Origin: Helichrysum umbraculigerum
Taxonomy: Eukaryota; Streptophyta; Magnoliopsida; Asterales; Asteraceae
Direction: 5' to 3'
Length of the DNA stretch: 64,000 nt
NCBI GenBank assembly: GCA_949592205.1
Contig: CATIUR010000004.1
Coordinates: 81,753,337 to 81,817,336 of the forward strand
This document shows, piece by piece, positions 54,558 to 64,000 of this stretch. The notes beneath the pieces are model-generated. The model ran no database searches. It worked only from the letters and a program-made list of their open reading frames with translations, and was not told where the DNA came from. Each line of letters begins with the position of its first letter. Within the stretch, counting starts at the first letter, position 1. Position numbers and translations under genes: made by a program.

Positions 54558-56408
54558 AAGATCAATGATCCTATTCTGTTTGATGAGGATTATGAGCAGA
54601 TAGATTCTGATTATCTTGAGGAATTGGAGCTTCAAGATCAACTGGCGTTGTTATCTAGGATAGTGAAGAATTTCCTCAAGAGAACTGGTAGAAAGGTGTT
54701 GGGCAATAGATCAGGGTTTGACAAAACCAAGGTCAGATGCTTTAACTGTCAGGGTATTGGTCATTTTGCAAGAGAATGCCAAAGACCTAAAGTAGAAGCA
54801 CAAGGAAAACAAGGTTCGGGAAGTACTCTTGCTTCCAAAGCCTTAGTGGTGAAGCAGTTGGATGGCTCTTATGATTGGCAAGCTCATTCTGAGGAAGCCT
54901 TGATGGCCGAGATCGAAGAAACAACTGCTGGATCAGTTTCCTACATGCCCACAGATATGGAACAGAGAGTAGAGGTGCCTAAGTCTGAAGTGAAGGCAAG
55001 TGATGATGACGTGCTATATATGGATTCAGCTCCAGATATGAGTCCTGAAGAATTCGTGGCACGCATGGCTGAATTACAAACTGACAAGAAGAAGGTATGT
55101 TTAGATATTCTTAATCTTGCTGATGTTTGTTACTTAGTTACTGATTTACAATCTCATAATAGTGTCTTAACTGTTCCAAATAGCAATTTGTCATCACAAT
55201 TAAATATGGATAAGGAATCATATAAGACTGTTAGATCTGAACTTGATCAAGCTATTATGGATATTCGTAGATTAAGTGATGATAAACAAGTCTTAAAAGA
55301 TAAAATTAAGTCTGATGCGTCGGATAGAACAAAACTTAGAGATACCATAAGTGAAAAATCTGTTGTCATAGATGGTCTCTATATGAATATCAAAGACTTA
55401 AATGAGACGATTGCTAGTAAGGATCTGAAAATAGTGAACCTTAACTTAAGGTTAATTGAGCAAAACCGTAAACTTGAGAACTATAGGAGATCTCAAATGG
55501 ATAAAATGTTAGATGCTCAGCGTAGTGTAAAGGACAAGACTGGGTTAGGTTACAATGATGTATCCCCACCTTTTAATGCCAATTACACTCCTATTCCTGA
55601 AGATTCTGAGATGACTGAAGTTAATCCTGAGAGTTCAGTAGCTGATAAACCTGAACAGTCAGAGGCACAGAAAGATGTTATTAAGAACGTATCATTAGAT
55701 AATAGCAAGGCTTCTCATTTCACCAAAATACAATTTGTATCGGGTGGAGTGATTAACGATGCTAAGACTGATGATAAAGTTGATAAGGAACAGCTTAAAC
55801 CTTTAGTACCTAAGACTCCGGATGAGAAAGCAAAAGTGAGTAAATCACGCAAGCAGATGTCATGTTTCAAGTGTCATCAAAAGGGACACGTGGCTTCGTG
55901 TTGTCCTAACAAAAAGCCTGAAACACCACATAAGCTTGTGATAGATGAAAAGACACAGACTGACTCTAGTATGACTGTAGATGGGTTAGATACCAAACCT
56001 AAGTTAGGTAATAAACCTGTTAACATTCTTAAAAGAGATGGTAAGCATAGTGTCTCCCCACCTAAACCTAAACGGCCATATACTCAAGGTGATAATTCTG
56101 TCAATAAGTCTAGAGATGTGACACCGTCGAGGTTTAGAACTACAAGTAGAGGCCATAGTCATTATGAGAGTGGTACTACTTCGCGATCACATGAGTTTAA
56201 TTATAATTATCATAATAGAGCTCATAATTATGTGCCTAAGAGGTTCTCCTCAAATTCACCTCTTAAGGCTGATCGTCCACAAACTCAAGCTACTTCGAAA
56301 GTAACCAAAGCTCCTGATGGGAAGGATGGTTGTTTTAAAGAGCTTAAGTTTGTTGATGATAAGGGACAAACCAAGACCGTAATGGCTTGGGTCCCTCTTG
56401 ACAACTGA
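54558..56408 (+). CDS. gag: Copia-2 Gag, C-terminal part (after element D)
   Basis: Resumes Gag in frame at the second AAGAT. An acidic stretch (DEDYEQIDSDYLEELELQDQ) leads to the first CCHC knuckle (CFNCQGIGHFAREC). A long coiled coil follows (about 55060-55520; SELDQAIMDIRRLSDDKQVL and neighbours), then a second knuckle CFKCHQKGHVASCCP at about 55863. It ends with basic, Ser-rich sequence and MAWVPLDN before TGA. If the candidate intron at 56379 is spliced, the last ten codons are skipped and the frame enters pol. Confidence 0.87.
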   Translation, partial: KINDPILFDEDYEQIDSDYLEELELQDQLALLSRIVKNFLKRTGRKVLGNRSGFDKTKVRCFNCQGIGHFARECQRPKVEAQGKQGSGSTLASKALVVKQLDGSYDWQAHSEEALMAEIEETTAGSVSYMPTDMEQRVEVPKSEVKASDDDVLYMDSAPDMSPEEFVARMAELQTDKKKVCLDILNLADVCYLVTDLQSHNSVLTVPNSNLSSQLNMDKESYKTVRSELDQAIMDIRRLSDDKQVLKDKIKSDASDRTKLRDTISEKSVVIDGLYMNIKDLNETIASKDLKIVNLNLRLIEQNRKLENYRRSQMDKMLDAQRSVKDKTGLGYNDVSPPFNANYTPIPEDSEMTEVNPESSVADKPEQSEAQKDVIKNVSLDNSKASHFTKIQFVSGGVINDAKTDDKVDKEQLKPLVPKTPDEKAKVSKSRKQMSCFKCHQKGHVASCCPNKKPETPHKLVIDEKTQTDSSMTVDGLDTKPKLGNKPVNILKRDGKHSVSPPKPKRPYTQGDNSVNKSRDVTPSRFRTTSRGHSHYESGTTSRSHEFNYNYHNRAHNYVPKRFSSNSPLKADRPQTQATSKVTKAPDGKDGCFKELKFVDDKGQTKTVMAWVPLDN

Positions 56409-56430
56409 TCGTGTTTTGTGTTATGTGCAG
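56379..56430 (+). other. Candidate 52-bp intron at the copia-2 gag-pol boundary
   Basis: Donor GTAATG, branch-like CTGAT at 56405, T-rich tract, acceptor TGTGCAG. Splicing joins Gag to pol at a codon boundary and makes the needed frame change, since 52 is not divisible by three. Copia-1 has the equivalent at 7478-7534. Confidence 0.42.
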
Positions 56431-59400
56431 GAGCATGCTGTGAACAAGGACAGCTGGTGGTATGTAGACAGTGGATGCTCGAGGCACATGACCGGAGAAA
56501 GAAGTCTACTAAAGGACTTCAAGGAGAGTCTCAAGCAAAAAGTAAATTTTGCAGGAGATAAAGGAGGAGTAATTTCGGGAAAAGGAAAAGTTTCAAATGG
56601 AGCTTTGACTCTTGAGGATGTGAACTATGTTGAAGAACTAACTCACAACCTAGTGAGTGTTTCCCAAGTCTGTGATAAAGGTCACCCAGTTTATTTTAAT
56701 GAAAAGGAGGCCTTAGTCCTGAAGCCAGGTTTTAAAATTTCTGATGAATGGATATTGATGAGGGCGCCAAGGAAGAAGGACATCTATGCTATCAACATGG
56801 GTGTTCCTAACTCTTCAATGGTGTCTACATGTTTATTATCCAAGGCTTCGGAAACAGACGCATTATTATGGCATAGGAGAATGGCACACCTGAACTGGAG
56901 AAAGATGAATTATATAACCAAAAATGGTTTGGTTCTAGGTGTACCACAAAAACGTTTCGAGTCTGAGGATAAGTGTGTTCCTTGCATGAAAGGAAAGCAG
57001 CACAAGAAACCACACAGACCTAAGACTGAAAACTCTATCTCCTCGCCATTTGAATTGCTACATATGGATCTCTTCGGCCCTATAAGCAAGAGAAGTATAG
57101 GTGGCAAATGGTACTGTTTGGTTGTCATAGATGATTATTCTAGATTCTCATGGGTATTCTTTTTGGGATCAAAGGATGAGACTCCTGGAATTCTAATTGA
57201 GTTCTCTGATCTAGTAGAGAATGTCTATAAAAAGAGAGTTAAGCGTATTCGTAGTGACAATGGAACAGAGTTTAAGAATTCAACGTTGAATATCTATTGC
57301 TTAAGCAAAGGGATATTACATCAATTCAGCGCACCTTATGAACCTCAACAGAATGGTGTTGCTGAAAGGAAAAATAGAACGTTGATTGAAGCTGCTAGAA
57401 CAATGCTTGCTGATTCAAAGCTTCCGGTCATCTTTTGGGCAGAAGCAGTGAATACAGCATGTTATGTTCTTAATAGAGTTCTTACGGTTAAGAGACATAA
57501 CAAGACTTGTTATGAGCTTTTGAACAATAAGAAACCTAACTTAAAAGGGTTTGAACCCTTTGGAGTTTCATGCACCATATTAAAGACTGGACATCAAGCA
57601 AAATTTGGTGAGAAGGCTGACGAAGGATTTTTCCTAGGTTATATGCCCAATTCGCCAAACAAGAGAGTCTTTAATAATGTCACAGGACGTTTGGAGGTAG
57701 TTTATAATATTGAGGTTACGCGCTACTCACCTGATGTTCATAAGGGCTTAGATTGGCAATTTGATTATTCTGATCTTTTTGCATCATTTAAAGTTCCTAT
57801 TAGTGACTATGTCAGTGATTCAGAGATAGCTGAACATTTATTATTTGAAGATGAGAATATTGGTTCCGCTTCAACATCAAGTGTTAAAAAGTCTGGAATT
57901 AAGACTAATGTTGACTCAGATAAAGCTTTCACAAGTGAGTCACAACAACCTTCAGAGGATAAGTCTCAAGAAACAGAAGATCCTGATGATCTTTCTACAA
58001 AGTTTGATGATATACTTACTCCTTTGAAACATTTAAGGATATCTTCAGCACGTACGGAAGATGTACCTGAATTGGAAGAGATTGGTACTAATTTGGAAGA
58101 TGAAATACAGGTTGAATCAGTTACTACAACTAGAACGAGTAAGAATCATCCCGTTGAAAACATCATCGGTGATATTAATACTCCGGTTCAAACTAGGCAT
58201 CAATCCAGAGCTAGTAAGTCTGAGAACTTAGAATACCAAAGCTTGTATACTGCAATGAAAGAGACAGGGATTCCTAATCAATGTCTATATTCATGCTTTA
58301 TCTCACAAGTCGAGCCTAAAAATGTTCAAATGGCTTTAAAAGAAAGTTCGTGGGTAGAAGCAATGTAAGAAGAACTATCTCAGTTCTCTAAATTACAAGT
58401 ATGGGAGTTGGTTGACCTACCAAAGGGAGAATATCCAATTGAAACTAGATGGGTATTTAAGTGCAAGAGAGATGATAAAGGAATCGTTACTCGCAATAAA
58501 GCTCGTCTGGTGGTTCAAGGTTTTAATCAACAAGAAGGTATAGATTACAATGAAGTGTTTGCACCAGTTGCTAGGCTAGAAGCAATTACAGTGTTCTTAG
58601 CATTTGCATCTTATTTTGGTATAAAAGTGTATCAGTTGGATGTTAAGAGTGCCTTTTTGTATGGCAAAGTAGAAGAATTGGTGTATGTTTCACAACCGCC
58701 AGGGTTTGCTGATCCTGAGTATCCAGATAGAGTATATCGTTTGAATAAGGCTCTATATGGATTACATCAAGCACCTAGGGCATGGTATGGAACACTATCA
58801 ACGTATCTACTTGAGAATGGATTTACAAGAGGATAGATTGATAGTACACTATTTGTGAAGTGGAAAAAGAAAGACTTTCTTCTCGTGCAAGTTTATGTTG
58901 ATGACATTATCTTTGGATCATCTGATGAAAAGATGTGTCAAGAATTTGAGAAAGTTATGAGGAAAAGGTTCGAAATGTCTGCAATGGGAGAGTTGAATTT
59001 CTTCTTAGGATTACAAGTTGATCAAAAGAAGGATGGATTCTTTATTCATCAATCTAAATATACATATGAGCTATTAGAACGCTTCAAGATGGATGAAAGT
59101 AAGGTCTACAATACTCCAATTCCAATCAATCATGGACTAGGTCCAGATACATCGAGTGATAGCGATGTGGATCCAACTCTTTATAGAGCCATGATCGGAT
59201 CACTAATGTATCTAACAGCCTCTAGGCCTGACATAATGTTTGCTGTTTGTTTATGTGCAAGATATCAGGCTAATCCGAAAGAGTCACACATGCAAGCTGT
59301 TAAACGAATCTTTCGTTACCTCAAAGGGAAACCTAAGCTTGGTCTTTGGTATCCAATTGATGGAGACTTAGATCTTGTAGCTTATACTGATTCGGATTAC

Positions 59401-59841
59401 GGAGGATGCAATCAGAATAGGAAATCTACGACCGGAGGATGTCAATTCCTAGGAGGTAGATTAGTATCCTGGCAGTGCAAGAAGCAAACCTCGGTAGCCA
59501 TTTCTACATGTGAAGCTGAGTATGTTGCAGCTGGCAGCTGTTGCTTGCAAGTTCTTTGGATTCAACGGCAACTGCGGGATTACGGGTTAAATATAACCAA
59601 TACTCCTATGATGATTGATAACGAATCTACTATGTCGATCACTAATAATCCGGTGAAGCACAGTAAAACTAAGCATATTGATATTAGACATCATTTTATT
59701 AGAGATTGTGCTGAGAAAAAGTTGATAAAGTTAGTTAAGGTTCCATCTTTGGAAAACTTAGCAGACTTATACACAAAGGCGTTCGACAGAGCAAGATTTG
59801 AGACGTTGGTTCAACTGAACGGAATGAGAAATCCAGAGTGA
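56431..59841 (+). pseudogene. pol: Copia-2 Pol: protease, integrase, RT, RNase H (two stops)
   Basis: Open from the candidate acceptor. Protease VDSGCSRHMTGE keeps the usual DSG. Integrase has HRRMAHLNW and CVPCMKGKQHK (zinc region), HMDLFGP, RSDNGTEF and PQQNGVAERKNRT. RT has TRWVFKCKRDD, KARLVVQGF, LDVKSAFLYG and YVDD at 58894-58905. RNase H has VAYTDSDYGG and STCEAEYVAA. The frame is interrupted by TAA 58366 and TAG 58834, both at positions where copia-1 has Gln, so each is a probable C-to-T change. Otherwise it is collinear with copia-1 pol. Confidence 0.9.
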
Positions 59842-61519
59842 TTAGTCTTCCAAGGGTATTTTTGTAATAGTTAGTATTTCTGTATTCATTTAAAAAAAAA
59901 AAAAAAAGGCGTATGGCATTCATTTGCTTGTTACCTAAGGGGAATCGCCTTCATTTAAGTTTTTATTTGCAAAAACTAAGGGAAATGATAGTACATTAGG
60001 AGAATAAGCTTCACAATAATAAGCTTAAGTCCTAAGTATGATATGGTAGTAGGTTCAAATAAAGTTGCTTTAGAACTACAGCGGTTCTATCAGGTATGTG
60101 TTTATATTTATTTGATTATACACCTATATCCACAAGTTATAATTTGTCTATTTTTAGTAAAACTTTAGATGGTTTCATCATATGATGTACTGGTAGGCAA
60201 ATTATATGAAATTTTCTAAGCCTTAAGAAGTAAATTAACTACTTGTTTATTATTTTGTGTCACTATTCTATGATGTATGACATTAAGTCTTAAATGTTGA
60301 ATGATGGTATTACTATACACTGTTATCATGCATCTTAATTTAAAGTGACAAATAGTAGCAATATGGGTATTAACTTAATTACTGGTAACTTTGTTGTACT
60401 AAGTACAGAACTGAAAATTAAATTAATATTCTCAAATATATTTTGAATTATGCTAGAAGGGACCTTTTGTTGTACTACGTACAGACTTAGATAACATAGC
60501 ATATTCAAAGTATGTTTGATATTTGTCTAACCTTAAAAATTCAAGTGTATGTTATATGTTTCGAAAAGATACATCATTTAGTAACCGCTACCTTGAAATT
60601 TAATGATACAGTGTTATGAGATTTACTTGAATTCTTCAGTATGTCATATAATATGAAGCATTTGATAATACTCATACTAACAATAAAGAGTTTGCTTAGA
60701 AAATTGAGTATAATTTGTTTATATGGATTATAATACCGGTAATCGTCTTGGACTGTCTATAATAAAATATTCACTTTATGTGAGTAATGCATTTATTAAT
60801 TATGCTATGTGGATAAAGGTACCTAAGATATAGTTTTATAAATATAAATGTATAAATGATAAATTTAGTTGTAATTTTACAGTAATTTATTTGAATTTCA
60901 TGAGGTATGTATACTACCAATCTGCTTAGACTTTTAAATATATACTTAATTGCTTATTCTTACTAATATGATCCCTAAGCAGATAAAATCTTATTTACAT
61001 TGTATATTTACTTTGTTTCAATTGATTAATAAAATGGTACTTGATACCAAAGTTTATATAGTTGTATTTTTATCTTATTTTTATTTATTTTTAATTTTAA
61101 TTTTTAATTTTTGTGTTTATTATGTTTACCCTTCGGAATTCAATTATACTGTATATTTTTGAGTTGAACAACGTGACAAATACAAGTGAAAATTAATTAT
61201 AATTTAGACTTGTAAAATATCGGGTTTTATTTATACTTAGCATTAAATTCACGTTTTTATTTATTCCTGCGAGTTGACATCGACTTGCGGATCCGTTTGA
61301 AATTCTCGCGAATCGGATACAAAGTATAAAGGGGGTCAAACGAGTCAAGCTCACCCACCGAACCCACACATATTTCGCGAGTTCACTAAACTTTGCGAAT
61401 CCGTCACAAAGGCGAAACGAGGCGATTATTGATTTTCGTTTGATTTCGAATTTTAGATTACGGGAACGAGTATTTCAAGTCGTAGATTATATTCAAGACT
61501 TATTTGCGCTCATTTTGAG
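59842..61519 (+). other. Copia-2 post-pol non-coding region
   Basis: Starts with A16GG at 59892-59909. Contains TCATCATATGATGTACTGG (about 60175) and TGTAC/GTACA hairpins (about 60393, 60472), both shared with copia-1. GCGAGTTGA-type words appear at about 61268-61400. A 70-codon frame near 60950 is AT-rich low-complexity DNA and is not called. The region ends at the candidate donor. Confidence 0.62.
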
Positions 61520-62170
61520 GTATATATCAACGGATTTCACCGTTTAAATTGCACGAAATTGAAAGTTTTTATAAACTTAGGGTTTCGGTTTGAAGTTTAA
61601 ACGATTTGAGTCGATTACGATGTTATTTGACATAGATCTTTAGGGTTTATGTTAAACGAACATTAATGAACGTCAATCAATCGATAGATCATGTTAAAAT
61701 CAACAGATTAATCGATTTTAATTGTAAATTCGTGACGGCAGTTCATCGAACGAGTTGACATTGTAAATCAACTCGCAGCGAGTTGACTAGCGAATCGGTG
61801 TGATTAGCGAGTTCACTTCCTATCAGATTAGTATAGCGAGTTGATCAATGTAGCGAGTTGATGAGTATAGCGAGTTGATAAGCAAAATGAGTTGATCTCA
61901 CCTCGTTAGGCCAGTTTATGCGAGTCCGGAATTTACAACCATTTTAAATTTTTTTTTGTAATAACTTTTATCTAATTAATTTAAATTAGACTTAAGACTT
62001 TTTAGTTATAAGTTAAATTTTTATATACGACTTGAGACTATTTTTGTAACAAGTTATATATAATTTCAATTTTAAACTATGATGTTTGATGAATCTCGAT
62101 TCATAATATGTAATAGTTTAAATATTTTTAATCGTGCATTAAATTATATCTGTTGTTTGTGATTTTACAG
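61520..62170 (+). other. Candidate 651-bp leader intron before the copia-2 3' ORF
   Basis: Donor TTTTGAG|GTATAT and acceptor GATTTTACAG, two bases before the ATG of the 3' ORF. The intron holds TTAGGGTTTCGGTTT near its start, as in copia-1. A cluster of TAGCGAGTTGAT-like words lies at about 61745-61920. Confidence 0.5.
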
Positions 62171-62172
62171 AT

Positions 62173-63228
62173 ATGGCTAGAGCATTTGATAAAGGTCACA
62201 ACATTTTGGTTGATCTGAACCTTGAGGCCAAGCGGGCTGACAGGGTTGCTGATATTCTACGTTTTCTAGCACGATCAAGGATTAGATACGCCATTACGGC
62301 CAATCCTCCGATATCTCAGGCTATACTGAACGATTTTTGGACAGATATAGTATATGACGAATCTGTCACCCCACCTGAGATTCGAGCTACGGTTAGTGGA
62401 CGACCTGTTACCTTTTCAGCTGGTAATCTCTGTGAGATTTTGCAGCTAGGTACCGTAGAACAGGAGAACGGGGATATTGAGTATCCTATGGATTTTATTG
62501 AGGGTGCTATAGGTCGTATGGGATATACAGGAGACAGACGCGGACGTCAGTTCCAGAAGCCTCTGGTTATTGGTCAGTGGAGGTTTCTTTGGCACGTGAT
62601 GAATATCGTTTTTGCAGCGAAGAAGGGTGGTTTTGATGAGTTAAGCCCTGCGATTCTATCGGCTGCACTGTCACTGGTTTATAATAAACCATACAGTTTT
62701 TGTGATTATCTTTTTGGTGAGATTGCGAAACAGATATCGGGGTCTGTTAGATCAAGATTTTTGGTTTACCCGCGATTTTGCATGCTGATTATCCGTGCGC
62801 GTCTACCGGATTTGGCTATACCTGAACCACATCTAGTGGTTAATACGATTGACCATCGTGGGTATAACGCCATGTTTATGCAGACAGTTAGGAAAGAAGG
62901 AGTGGTGAAACCGGAAGTTAGACCACTTTTCGGATATATTGTTGATCCGAACTACGTTGCACCGCCAAATCATGGGTGGTTAGACGTTGCTCCTGCTGCT
63001 GCTGCTGCTCCTGCTATTGCTGATGTTGTACCAGAACCTGCAGCTGAGGAAGCTCAACCTGAAGATCCACAAGGGCTCCTTGAGGATGTTCTTATTCAGG
63101 TTGGTCAGTTGGATCAGCAAGTGAATCCAGATGTTGGTGCACAGGTTGTGCAAGAGGTTTTGGAGCAGAATGATGATGCGACAAATCCTTTGCTTCAAGA
63201 CATTGAGAGTTATTTAGCACCACCTGAG
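62173..63228 (+). CDS. 3' ORF of copia-2, exon 1 (unknown function)
   Basis: 352 codons from ATG, ending at donor GAG|GTAAAT; without splicing the frame stops at 63255. The N-terminal two thirds are globular with many aromatic residues (RIRYAITANPPISQAIL, FMDFIEGAIGRMGYTGDR-like block, KPLVIGQWRFLWHVM, FLVYPRFCMLI). An Ala-rich linker and a strongly acidic tail (EEAQPEDPQGLLEDV) follow. No signal peptide or membrane segment is evident, so I do not call it envelope. From memory, similar hypothetical proteins lie downstream of pol in Asteraceae copia elements; I could not check this. A captured host gene is the alternative. Confidence 0.6.
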
Positions 63229-63386
63229 GTAAATTTTTTTTATATAATAATATAGATGCTTAGTTGATAGATTGTTTTTATTAATCATAGATGTATAATA
63301 TTATTATATAATGATTCTGATATTAGATATTTAGTAAATTGGATATTATTTCTGATTTTAAAATATAAATATCATTACACGAACAG

Positions 63387-63903
63387 GAAGCTGAAGCTGA
63401 GGCTGCAAATCCAGAAGTTATATTACTTGAGGATGAGCAGATACAGCTTGATAGATCAGTTGAAGTACCGACTGAGGTATTATATCTGATTAATCTTAAA
63501 TATATAGAACTTGTATGATAGAGCTTACGCTAATCATAAATGTTTAATATATTTAAATTTTAGGATCCTGTTAAGTCATCTAGAGGTCGTGATGGTGAGA
63601 CGTCTTCTGATGATGATTCTGAGAATATACCTTCTCCTCCTCCGTCTCTTTCTGAAAGAAAGAGAAAAGGTAAGAGTGTTTTGGAGGAAGGTACTGAGGA
63701 AGTTGAGATTCCTTTGATGAAGCGTCCGAGAACGCTGACTATTCGAGAAGGTTAGTATTGATTATAAAAGTTAAATAATCTTAACTTGTTGTTTATCAGG
63801 AGTTGAACTGAGACAGTTAATTCTGTATACAGTTGCTCAGGATACACCACAGGTGGAGATGGATGCACCGGTGGTTACTGAATCAATGTCTTTACCGCTT
63901 TAG
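63387..63903 (+). CDS. 3' ORF of copia-2, candidate exons 2-4
   Basis: Exon 2 63387-63476 (phase 0, acidic), exon 3 63564-63750 (starts DPVKSSRGRDGETSSDDD, basic runs ERKRKGK and LMKRPR resembling nuclear localisation signals), exon 4 from 63800. Each boundary has GT...AG signals (GTATTA/TTTTAG, GTTAGT/ATCAG) and keeps the frame. Exon 4 meets TAG at 63901-63903, directly followed by GTATGAG. That context looks like a donor whose preceding CAG became TAG, so more exons may lie beyond the window. Confidence 0.42.
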
Positions 63904-64000
63904 GTATGAGATATAAGTTCTATAACTATGAGTGTTATGCAATTAATTAGAGTTTGAGACGGAGTAATCTGTAACAATAACTGATTTTAATTGTGTTTAA
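63904..64000 (+). other. End of window, probable intron or 3' flank
   Basis: Begins GTATGAG, a donor-like sequence. No coding frame is seen in the remaining 97 bases. Confidence 0.35.

Larger units (their letters stand above)
49432..64000 (+). mobile_element. Copia-2: Ty1/copia (SIRE/Maximus-like) element, right end beyond window
   Basis: 5' LTR, methionine-tRNA primer site, leader, coiled-coil gag (split by D), pol with two stops, A16GG tract, conserved post-pol non-coding region, candidate intron, and a multi-exon 3' ORF. Its layout matches copia-1, including the gag-pol mini-intron. The 3' LTR is not reached. That the 3' ORF belongs to the element is inferred from the conserved splice context and the absence of an LTR before it. 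Confidence 0.82.

Noticed and set aside
60950..61162. 70-codon hydrophobic frame after copia-2 pol, possible membrane peptide
   Set aside because: Very AT-rich sequence gives Leu/Phe/Tyr/Ile codons by composition; nothing equivalent in copia-1.
62173..63228. Retroviral-type envelope gene
   Set aside because: The position fits an env-like ORF, but I see no signal peptide, membrane segment or cleavage site, and the later exon has nuclear-localisation-like basic runs.

Overview
This window looks like gene-poor, repeat-rich plant nuclear DNA. I found no host gene that I can defend. Almost every base belongs to nested LTR retrotransposons or to their rearranged remains. Methionine-tRNA primer sites, two Ty3/gypsy chromoviruses with a chromodomain-like pol end, and two SIRE/Maximus-like Ty1/copia elements with a coiled-coil Gag and extra 3' sequence point to a eudicot. 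From memory of similar elements I lean towards Asteraceae; that is an inference. I use my own labels: A and B (Ty3/gypsy), C (Ty3/gypsy, only its 3' end visible), copia-1, copia-2, and D (small non-autonomous element).

Layout. 1-22137 is a tandem array with a period of about 2,366 bp. Each unit is [3' part of the A LTR]-[585 bp of C 3' internal DNA]-[5' part of the C LTR], so every full LTR in the array is a C/A chimera. The parental arrangement survives once at 44131-46498. Copia-1 (3494-12962) sits inside one array unit. The array runs into element A (primer site 22142, ORF0, gag). Element B (24564-38332, AACCG target duplication) interrupts A gag, and A gag-pol resumes at 38338. The 3.5 kb A 3' LTR (41498-45033) carries long TA runs and three tRNA-like modules. 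Then come the last 585 bp of C and the start of its 3' LTR (45619 onward; its right end is not resolved). Copia-2 starts at 49432 and runs past the window end. Its gag is split by D (51450-54557, minus strand, AAGAT duplication).

How the parts work together. In A and B the order is ORF0 (unknown, C-terminal membrane segment), gag, then protease-RT-RNase H-integrase-chromodomain, then a hairpin and a polypurine tract. Both are broken by stop codons, and A has also lost its protease by an in-frame deletion. In both copia elements gag and pol are separated at a candidate 52-57 bp intron. Pol is followed by an A16-17 plus G tract, conserved non-coding DNA with short hairpins, and a second candidate intron. 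In copia-2 that intron leads to a multi-exon 3' ORF. Copia-1 stops just after the acceptor and has no 3' LTR.

The most unusual signals are the chimeric-LTR tandem array, the element-specific short words repeated at the same places in both copia elements (U3 upstream of TATA, gag leader, 3' region), and the conserved splice architecture around pol and the 3' ORF. All coordinates and comparisons were read by eye; no alignment or database search was run.
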